Origin: an uncultured Clostridia bacterium
Lineage (GTDB): Bacteria; Bacillota; Clostridia; Oscillospirales; Butyricicoccaceae
Direction: 5' to 3'
Length of the DNA: 11,472 bases
NCBI GenBank assembly: GCA_910589115.1
Contig: CAJUSB010000104.1
Location: forward strand, 1-11,472
This document shows positions 7,305-11,472 of this stretch, piece after piece. The position numbers were made by a program, and so were the translations under genes. The notes beneath the pieces are model-generated. The model ran no database searches. It saw nothing but the letters and a program-made list of their open reading frames with translations, and was not told where the DNA came from. How positions within the stretch are numbered: the stretch's first letter is position 1; every line of letters starts with the position of its first letter.

Positions 7305-7865
7305 CTAAGTCTCTGCTGCGACAGGCGGGGCTGAGGGAATAATCTTCAAGTCTTCAGACGGATTCTTCGGAAAAAGCGTCAGCGTCTTACTGTCAAGCGC
7401 TTCCATATCGATTCGAAAGCGTTCATCTCCCTGATTGGCAAGACCTAAATCTTCAAGCGCGCTCACGTAGCCGCGCAGGTGATAGGAGGCTGTGGTTTCG
7501 TTGATGTACGGCCAGCCCGGATTCGAGGCCTGATTTCGGATCAGGTTCGATTCCCGCCGAAACAGGCTGACGGGGTCGACCTCTTCCTCGGTGCTGCCGG
7601 TGTCGGTTTCCGTAACAATGGTGAATTTGACCGGCGGTTCTTCGGTATCCAGTTCGGACTCCAGACCGCGTGCCTGCTCGATCGCCTCTTCGATGGTGTC
7701 CGCGCTGTCGTATTCCATCGCGTCCCGGTCAATATCGAGAATGCCAGTGTACTGCTCCGCGTCAATTACGCCGAAGCTGCCGAGGCCGGTATCTGCGTTC
7801 AGCCGCTTCTCACGGTCATTGAACTTTACGACCAGATAGCCGTTGATTTTCTTCATTTTTCTCAT
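7305..7865 (-). CDS. Unknown phage early protein, 186 residues
   Basis: The start at 7865 has AAAGGA about 9 bp upstream; a second ATG three codons on is possible. The first 45 residues look like a small beta-rich unit (INGYLVVKFNDREKRL), followed by a strongly acidic segment near 50-100 (DTIEEAIEQARGLESELD, STEEEVDP) and a C-terminal part with LRGYVSALEDLGLAN. It ends in a TAG after PPVAAET, beyond which the same frame stays open for another 100 codons. I do not recognise a family. A DNA-mimic role is conceivable from the acidity but is not supported further. Confidence 0.72.
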   Translation of the reverse strand: MRKMKKINGYLVVKFNDREKRLNADTGLGSFGVIDAEQYTGILDIDRDAMEYDSADTIEEAIEQARGLESELDTEEPPVKFTIVTETDTGSTEEEVDPVSLFRRESNLIRNQASNPGWPYINETTASYHLRGYVSALEDLGLANQGDERFRIDMEALDSKTLTLFPKNPSEDLKIIPSAPPVAAET

Positions 7866-7929
7866 CTTTCTTGTCCTTTCTTTTTGTGAATTGGCTTTTA
7901 GAAAAAATGGGGCTGCTATCGCCGCTGTT

Positions 7930-7959
7930 GGGCCGGATGGGATGTATCCCGTCCGGCCC
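7930..7959. other. Strong GC-rich hairpin between two early genes
   Basis: GGGCCGGATGGGA (7930-7942), a TGTA loop, then TCCCGTCCGGCCC (7947-7959): 13 pairs with one exception, which is a G-U wobble in a plus-strand RNA and a C-A mismatch in the operon's minus-strand RNA. No T run follows directly; the nearest on the minus side is TTTTTT about 25 bases on. It sits in the largest gap of the operon (7866-7973) and may be a partial terminator, an RNA-processing site or a stability element. Confidence 0.6.
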
Positions 7960-7973
7960 GGCGGGTGATAAAG

Positions 7974-8480
7974 TTAATCAATAAATTCGGTGGAATCGCT
8001 GCCCTCCGTGATAGTCTTGACAGCGTGCGTGGAACTCTTGTAATCCAAAACCTCAACCTTCTGGAGGACGCAGAAGCTGTTGTAATGGAATCGCTTGCGC
8101 ATGTACTTCTCCTCGTGGTCTGTGCAGCTCAGCTCGTGGATGTACTGTGCCAGCGTGCCGTGTGCGGTGAGCATCACAGGCGGCTTTTTCGCTTCATCGG
8201 GATCGTGCAGAAAAACGGTAAGCGTATCCGGTTCGCTCGGATTGGTAGAATGGACGCTTACATTTCCAATGTACATATAATTCATAATATACTCTTTTTT
8301 AACAGGTGTGTTGGATTGCCCGGCAGCTGCCGGGACGTATCGGGTTTTATTTGTGCGCCGGTGGAGGATAATCATTTCCCCTGTCGGCTTCTCACGAATG
8401 ATGAGCCAATTATCCGGAGGCAGGCCCGCCCGTTGAAGCCGTTCTTTTTGCTTTCGCGTGGGCTTTTTGCCGCGTCTCAT
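7974..8480 (-). CDS. Unknown phage protein with a DUF6906-like N-terminal unit, 168 residues
   Basis: Residues 1-51 (starts MRRGKKPTRKQKERLQRAGL, then PDNWLIIREK and MIILHRRTNKTR) match the look of DUF6906, a family of about 50-residue phage proteins that usually stand alone. Here the frame runs on through a short linker (PAAAGQSNTPVKKEY) into a second unit from M66 (MNYMYIGNVSVHSTN) to the end. GGAG lies 8 bp before the chosen ATG at 8480; the internal ATG at 8285 has only AAAGAG upstream, so a fused protein and an extra internal product are both possible. The function of either part is unknown. Confidence 0.68.
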   Translation of the reverse strand: MRRGKKPTRKQKERLQRAGLPPDNWLIIREKPTGEMIILHRRTNKTRYVPAAAGQSNTPVKKEYIMNYMYIGNVSVHSTNPSEPDTLTVFLHDPDEAKKPPVMLTAHGTLAQYIHELSCTDHEEKYMRKRFHYNSFCVLQKVEVLDYKSSTHAVKTITEGSDSTEFID

Positions 8481-9063
8481 CTGATACACTCCTTTCGGGA
8501 TTGATGCTTGTCCATAAATTGGGCGGCGGGCGCTGATGAAGGTCACATGTGGGAATCCTTACCGATTGATGAGAAACAGCGGAAGGGCTTGCATGGTTCC
8601 GGAAAAGGATGCGGCTCTGAAAGCTGCGGAGGCAATGGCCGAACTGTTGAGGAGTAACCGGCTTTGCGTTCGACACAGTTGCAGGGCTGCTGTCAACTTC
8701 GACCGGATCGCCAAATCCCGGTTCATCGGCGGATTTGATTGAAGTATCTGCCAATCGGAAATATTGCATGTCATACTGCCAGCGGAGGGCCTTGGCCAGC
8801 GTATCACGGGTCATTTCTTCATCGATTGGGCCCAGGTTATGGAGATAGGCATTTACAAAAATTGCATTCGGGTCGATGGAGAGGATTTCGTGAGGACGTT
8901 CGGAATCTTCTAGGTAGTCCGTGGTAAAGACTTCCTGTTCGTCGAGCAGGCCCCAAAAGCATTCTGCATTCCAGCTGCGGCCTTCCTTATAAAGGGCTAT
9001 CCACGCGATGCCATCGCGGGCTTCGGGAAGTATGTCCTGTGCAATCTGTCTGATGCTTGCCAT
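8410..9063 (-). CDS. Unknown phage early protein, up to 217 residues, C-terminal end doubtful
   Basis: The ATG at 9063 has AAGGAG 8 bp upstream and starts 3 bp after the previous stop. Residues 1-110 read as a normal globular protein (DGIAWIALYKEGRSWNAECF, then IFVNAYLHNLG) of a kind seen in clostridial phages but without a known role. From about residue 130 on the translation turns Ser/Arg/His/Pro-rich, and the last 23 codons overlap the start of the next gene by 71 bases. The two other frames stop at 8559 and 8543, before the next gene, so either a frameshift or a natural low-complexity tail is possible. Confidence 0.6.
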   Translation of the reverse strand: MASIRQIAQDILPEARDGIAWIALYKEGRSWNAECFWGLLDEQEVFTTDYLEDSERPHEILSIDPNAIFVNAYLHNLGPIDEEMTRDTLAKALRWQYDMQYFRLADTSIKSADEPGFGDPVEVDSSPATVSNAKPVTPQQFGHCLRSFQSRILFRNHASPSAVSHQSVRIPTCDLHQRPPPNLWTSINPERSVSDETRQKAHAKAKRTASTGGPASG

Positions 9064-9065
9064 CG

Positions 9066-9746
9066 TTAACACTCCTTATAATCCGTATAACAGTTCGCGC
9101 GTCTTGCGTATCTGGAAATGGACATCGTACTGATTTTAATTCCATCATCATTCAGCCATGTAGCAATTTCGCGATATGTGCATTTAGCATCGCGGAGCAT
9201 TTCCTCGACCCTTTGTCGATGGGCTTCATCCAGATTTTCAATAATGCCAGTGGGGCGCCTTACTGAGGGTGATGCACTGCCGGGGCGTTTACCAGTTTTG
9301 CGCTGCGGAGCAGCTGCCTGCTCGGCAAGTGTTGTCAGAAGTGGAACCAACTGTTTAATGGTTTCGGTGCAGGCTGTGGTAATCGCCTGTGCAATAATGG
9401 CGGTAATATCTGGCTGTCCATAACTGCCAGTCCTGCGGATACTGGGAAGAACTTCATCAAAAACCCATTTCTCAAACCGCTCGGCAGCAGGGAGATTGCT
9501 ATGAGCGATAAGGCGGTAAAGGTCTCCTTCGGGGATGAAGTTCATGGTGAGGGTCTTGCCGGGATTCTGCGGATGGGGTACTCCCTGTTTCAGGGGGTAC
9601 CGGCAATGTTGGGTAATTGCGTTATGAGGTTTTGTGTAACCAAGTATCTTGGCGCATGCTGTAGCGGGGAAATAGGGTTTTCCGCTGATATCCAGAACGC
9701 CAAGCTCACCAAACTCACTATTTTGGAATACTTGCAAATCGTTCAT
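9066..9746 (-). CDS. Bro-N antirepressor-like protein fused to a Mu gp27-like HTH
   Basis: 226 residues. Residues 1-105 are a BRO family N-terminal domain, with the typical ending KWVFDEVLPSIRRTGSYG at 93-110 and GDLYRLIAHSNLPAAERFE before it; phage antirepressors of this class lift lysogenic repression. A helical, Gln/Ala-rich linker spans about 112-160. Residues 165-216 (GIIENLDEAHRQRVEEML, CTYREIATWLNDDGIKISTM, SRYARR) resemble the HTH of DUF3486/Mu gp27, usually a separate protein in the packaging region. AAGGAG lies 8 bp before the ATG. Being second in the operon, next to the switch, suits a regulator that acts early. Bro-N is secure; the gp27-like call is by pattern. Confidence 0.82.
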   Translation of the reverse strand: MNDLQVFQNSEFGELGVLDISGKPYFPATACAKILGYTKPHNAITQHCRYPLKQGVPHPQNPGKTLTMNFIPEGDLYRLIAHSNLPAAERFEKWVFDEVLPSIRRTGSYGQPDITAIIAQAITTACTETIKQLVPLLTTLAEQAAAPQRKTGKRPGSASPSVRRPTGIIENLDEAHRQRVEEMLRDAKCTYREIATWLNDDGIKISTMSISRYARRANCYTDYKEC

Positions 9747-9766
9747 ATAGTGAACTCCTTTTCTTG

Positions 9767-10051
9767 TTATACTGTGCGGACAGGGAAGTCCGGGTCGCCG
9801 TTGCTCTGCGGAATGCCGGAGTTGATGATAACCAGCACTTGGTTTTCTACGATTTTGAACGAGAGGACTTCGAGTACCCAGAGGTAGTTCCAGGTCTTGG
9901 CTGTGGTGAAGATCAGGTCGATTGGGTGCCTGGCCTCGAAGACTGCTCCGTCTTCAATATCGATTACCTTCACGCTGTAGATTTTGCGCTCGCTGCACTT
10001 CCTGACCAGCGTTTCGAGCATCTTGCGGGTGCTCATTTTTTGCGATGTCAT
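9767..10051 (-). CDS. First gene of the early operon, unknown, 94 residues
   Basis: The ATG at 10051 has AAAGGAG 8 bp upstream; an ATG at 10069 would place that site inside the gene. The N terminus is basic (TSQKMSTRKMLETLVRKCSE), and the rest alternates hydrophobic residues as in a small beta-sheet protein (KIYSVKVIDIEDGAVFEARH, then FKIVENQVLVIINSG). No family recognised. It is the first product of the leftward promoter, with a leader of about 80 bases. Confidence 0.72.
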   Translation of the reverse strand: MTSQKMSTRKMLETLVRKCSERKIYSVKVIDIEDGAVFEARHPIDLIFTTAKTWNYLWVLEVLSFKIVENQVLVIINSGIPQSNGDPDFPVRTV

Positions 10052-10118
10052 GTAATTCTCTCCTTTCATTCTGTGGTTTTCGCTTTCCTTTTGGCTTGGG
10101 GTATGGTATGCTTGGGGT

Positions 10119-10134
10119 GGTTAATTTATTAACC
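10119..10134. promoter_or_regulatory. Perfect 7+7 bp palindrome at the early start point
   Basis: GGTTAAT-TT-ATTAACC. It begins about 7 bp after the -10 box of the leftward promoter, that is, at the expected transcription start. It also follows TGGTATGCT (10105-10112), which could be an extended -10 of a rightward promoter for the repressor, though its -35 match is weak. A protein bound here would block both promoters. It differs from the CATCC-type sites, so it may belong to a second regulator such as the Ner-like protein. Confidence 0.6.
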
Positions 10135-10140
10135 ATATTC

Positions 10141-10169
10141 ATTATACCATCCGTTCAGATGGTAGCCAA
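10141..10169 (-). promoter_or_regulatory. Leftward early promoter
   Basis: On the minus strand, -35 TTGGCT (10169-10164), a 17-bp spacer, then a perfect -10 TATAAT (10146-10141). The predicted start is near 10134, leading into the early operon whose first gene begins at 10051. The spacer coincides with an operator-like palindrome, as expected for a repressed early promoter. Confidence 0.78.
10147..10162. promoter_or_regulatory. Operator-like site 1 in the promoter spacer
   Basis: CCATCCGTTCAGATGG, an imperfect palindrome (CCATC...GATGG arms) that fills the spacer between the -35 and -10 boxes of the leftward promoter. Its reverse complement shares CCATCTGAACGGATGG with site 2's CCATCCAAACGGATGA. 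A repressor bound here would exclude RNA polymerase. Confidence 0.65.
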
Positions 10170-10176
10170 GAAAAAA

Positions 10177-10192
10177 CCATCCAAACGGATGA
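10177..10192. promoter_or_regulatory. Operator-like site 2
   Basis: CCATCCAAACGGATGA, with perfect CATCC/GGATG arms around AAAC. It lies exactly 30 bp (about three helical turns) from site 1 and just upstream of the -35 box of the leftward promoter and 20 bp before the repressor start, so it could serve cooperative binding and autoregulation. Confidence 0.65.
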
Positions 10193-10212
10193 AGTATTTT
10201 AGGGAGGGGTCT

Positions 10213-10623
10213 ATGAACAGCCTTGTAGATCGTATTGAACAGGCAATTAAGCATAAAGGAACAACATTCAACCGAGTTGAACATGATTGCGGCTTCGGTG
10301 GTGGAACTATTAAGCGATGGATGCGACAAAGTCCGCGATTTGATAAGCTTGTAGCTGTTGCACAATATTTGGGGGTTTCTTTAGATTATCTTGCTTTCGG
10401 GGATGAATCATCTCTATGCCATCCAAACGGAGAGGATTCCTCCGAAATGGTTGTCTCCGCGAAGGAAATGGAATTGCTGCGAAAAATCCGACAGCTGACA
10501 GAATATCAACAGGAAGAATTATTCGATCTTGTTGACTTTAAGTATCAGCGTATTGCTAACTCCCCAAAAGGGCTATCATATACCAGTTCCCTGAGCAAAA
10601 CAAATAATTGCGAAACGGCCTAA
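10213..10623 (+). CDS. XRE-family phage repressor
   Basis: 136 residues and the only confident plus-strand gene. Residues 4-62 are a Cro/CI-type HTH (RVEHDCGFGGGTIKRWM, then LVAVAQYLGVSLDYLAFG). A short acidic hinge follows, then a helical C-terminal part (EMELLRKIRQLTEYQQEEL) typical of clostridial XRE regulators and too short for a LexA-type self-cleaving domain. The ATG at 10213 has GGAGG 6 bp upstream; the frame is open further back, but no other ATG has a ribosome site. Divergent from the early operon, it is the natural counterpart of Mu c. Without a cleavage domain, relief of repression may depend on the Bro-N protein across the switch (inference). Confidence 0.88.
   Translation: MNSLVDRIEQAIKHKGTTFNRVEHDCGFGGGTIKRWMRQSPRFDKLVAVAQYLGVSLDYLAFGDESSLCHPNGEDSSEMVVSAKEMELLRKIRQLTEYQQEELFDLVDFKYQRIANSPKGLSYTSSLSKTNNCETA
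10419..10431. promoter_or_regulatory. Third operator-like copy inside the repressor gene
   Basis: CCATCCAAACGGA repeats 13 bases of operator-like site 2 exactly, 242 bp away (about 23 helical turns), within the repressor coding sequence. Only one half of the palindrome is kept (GGAGAG follows instead of GGATGA). It could be an auxiliary site for DNA looping. Confidence 0.45.
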
Positions 10624-10767
10624 TTTTTTGCCTGCCATGATTAAAAACTAAATCGACAGACTTATTAAGCCGATGTTGACTTTTGCGAGTAAACCGTAGT
10701 GTCAAAAAGTTATCTCCTTTTATCCCAGAAAAAAGTTTCAATTCAACTTATATTTGATATGAAAAAA

Positions 10768-10901
10768 TGTCCCATTGCTAATGCAATGTGGTTTTCGAGA
10801 ATTCGTAAATTCTTGAATCAAATCAAACCTTTTATCGTTATATTTTACGATAATTTGCCCAATGGGACAACTTTTTAGAAAAGCTCTAAAATGTCCCATT
10901 G
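10768..10901. repeat. Cluster of three transposase-binding-type end sites
   Basis: TGTCCCATTG occurs three times exactly: plus strand 10768-10777, minus strand 10869-10860, plus strand 10892-10901, each preceded by an A-rich tract (AAAAAA, CTAAAAAGT, TCTAAAA). The last two form a 10-bp inverted repeat. Between them lie perfect palindromes CATTGC-TAAT-GCAATG (10773-10788), AGAATT-CGTA-AATTCT (10798-10813) and TTATCGT/ACGATAA (10832-10853). In Mu the left end carries three transposase sites (L1-L3) beyond the repressor; the position here is the same, so I read these as end sites. Confidence 0.6.
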
Positions 10902-10995
10902 ATATTAGACAGATATGCATTAGCGTGATTATATTCAAAAGGCTTCTAAACGACTGTATTTTCAGTTTAAGCCCTAAAAACAGAATTTATAACGC

Positions 10996-11068
10996 CTATA
11001 ACACGCCGTTATAGCGCTTCGGCTACTATGCTCGTACTCAGCGTTTGTGACGCTGCCACGAAGCAGCG
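10996..11068. other. Series of three short hairpins, two mutually exclusive
   Basis: CTATAAC-ACGCC-GTTATAG (10996-11014) is followed by CAGCGT-TTGTG-ACGCTG (11039-11055) and CGCTGC-CACGAA-GCAGCG (11051-11068). The last two share CGCTG and cannot form together. No T run follows on either strand, so they are not simple terminators. They could be part of a small RNA or protein-binding sites. Confidence 0.4.
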
Positions 11069-11080
11069 GAGAAAACCGCC

Positions 11081-11213
11081 TTACGTCATAAAATACCGTT
11101 GCAGTGTCTGATCTAGGCCGTCAGTCTTCTTTTCTACTACAACGCCCAAAAGCCCCCGAAAACGCCTCTGTATGCGCCTTCGGGGGCTTTTACGTCATTT
11201 TATTCGGTTGTAG
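11081..11213 (+). repeat. Imperfect 24-bp direct repeat flanking the terminator
   Basis: Copies at 11081-11104 and 11190-11213 share TTACGTCAT exactly and GTTG.AG near the end (18 of 24 bases). The second copy overlaps the T tail of the terminator at 11148-11191. Their role is unknown; protein-binding sites at the phage end or remnants of duplication are possible. Confidence 0.4.
11148..11191. terminator. Bidirectional intrinsic terminator
   Basis: AAAAGCCCCCGAA (11148-11160) pairs perfectly with TTCGGGGGCTTTT (11179-11191), a 13-bp arm that gives a GC-rich stem with a T run on either strand; the 18-base loop contains a further weak pairing (GGCGCA/CGCCTC region). It would stop host transcription entering the prophage and any rightward transcript from the repressor. 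Confidence 0.82.
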
Positions 11214-11295
11214 CGCTTACCCGTACAGCGCCGCTCTGAAGGTGTTACACGTGTCGATCCGGCTTGCACTTTACATCACTAAAGCTCTCTCGGAT

Positions 11296-11316
11296 CAGGG
11301 ACAACTTTTCTAAGAA
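11296..11316 (-). repeat. Fourth, outer end-type site
   Basis: GGGACAACTTTT at 11298-11309 repeats 12 bases of the middle site (10864-10875) exactly, with the same orientation and a similar A/G-rich continuation (CTAAGAAG against TAGAAAAG), but without the ATTG part. It would be the outermost transposase site. If the phage ends with the usual TG...CA, a terminus near 11325 (CCATACA) fits, which is a guess. It would place the operators about 1.1-1.2 kb from the end, similar to Mu. Confidence 0.45.
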
Positions 11317-11472
11317 GACCATACAGCATAATGGGATGAAATGTTCTGAACTCACGCCCTTCCCGCCCGAATTTCGTGGTTTCATGCCTATTCCCGTTCA
11401 ATCCCGTTCTTTCCCTAAATGGTGTTAGTCGGAATTATAGGACCTGTGGTTTAGAGCGTCAAGAGGCCAGAA

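Larger units (their letters stand above)
10624..11472. other. Gene-free left-end region of the prophage and possible host flank
   Basis: No open frame here has both a ribosome site and protein-like composition. 10624-10990 is AT-rich and full of inverted repeats; from about 10990 base composition becomes mixed. It holds the end-type repeats, two mutually exclusive hairpins, a terminator and a direct repeat listed separately. The phage-host junction should lie in this region, probably near or beyond 11316, but without the other phage end I cannot place it. After 11330 I see only C-rich short repeats (ATTCCCGTTC, AATCCCGTTC) and nothing I can name. Confidence 0.6.

Noticed and set aside
7965..8504. 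Plus-strand open frame of 179 codons
   Set aside because: Complement of the DUF6906-like gene, which has the better start signal and family resemblance.
9732..9746. Palindrome GTTCA-TATAG-TGAAC around the start codon of the Bro-N gene
   Set aside because: Only 5-bp arms, no second copy, and partly set by the start codon; chance is likely.
10084..10112. Rightward promoter for the repressor with TGGTATGCT as extended -10
   Set aside because: Plausible by position, but the -35 match (TTTCCT) is poor, so it is mentioned only with the palindrome.
11104..11313. Plus-strand open frame of 69 codons
   Set aside because: It runs through a perfect terminator hairpin and a repeated end-type site, has no ribosome site, and has no protein-like features.
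11420..11472. Possible partial tRNA at the right edge (CTCTAAA on the minus strand looks like a CUA anticodon loop, with ACACCA further on)
   Set aside because: The flanking bases do not pair as an anticodon stem and no T arm can be folded; the sequence also runs off the window.
1..11472. CRISPR array, rRNA or integrase-type attachment module
   Set aside because: No regularly spaced repeats, no rRNA-like sequence and no tyrosine or serine integrase; mobility is explained by the Mu-type A and B genes.

Overview
The window is the early (left) half of a Mu-like transposable prophage, read mostly on the minus strand, from a low-to-middle GC Firmicute, most likely a gut clostridium. The taxonomic guess rests on strong AGGAGG-type ribosome binding sites before almost every gene and on the family content; it is an inference. 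The phage itself is recognised from a gene series in Mu order: XRE repressor (plus strand), divergent early operon, small Ner-like HTH protein, DDE transposase A, AAA+ ATPase B, Gam end-protection protein, GemA, then an endolysin.

Layout from right to left, which is the phage left-to-right direction. 10624-11472 has no convincing gene. It holds four copies of a TGTCCC-core site (three of them TGTCCCATTG), which I read as the transposase-binding sites of the phage left end, plus a strong bidirectional terminator hairpin. 10213-10623 is the repressor. 10052-10212 is the lysis/lysogeny switch: a leftward promoter (TTGGCT, 17 bp, TATAAT) whose spacer is filled by one operator-like palindrome, a second copy 30 bp away, a perfect 7+7 bp palindrome near the start point, and a further 13-bp copy inside the repressor gene. 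6586-10051 is an accessory early block of seven genes without clear function, except a Bro-N antirepressor-like protein fused to a Mu gp27-like HTH. 3264-6549 is the transposition module (Ner-like, A, B). 1663-3244 holds a small membrane protein, Gam, GemA and an unknown protein. 289-1651 holds a 39-residue peptide and a two-domain amidase/glucosaminidase endolysin. 

At the extreme left, 7 bp after the endolysin, an HTH gene (IS630-transposase-like N terminus) is interrupted by a 166-bp AT-rich MITE-like element with TA target duplication and inverted ends. Its insertion leaves the downstream frame intact but places a TAG stop inside the gene.

How they work together: the repressor would hold the leftward promoter shut in lysogeny. 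On induction, A and B carry out replicative transposition between the end sites, Gam protects DNA ends, GemA modulates host gene expression, and the endolysin breaks the wall. The catalytic residues of A are intact, so the transposition module looks functional, whereas the gene following lysis is broken. Head, tail, holin and a recognisable Mor/C activator are not seen here.
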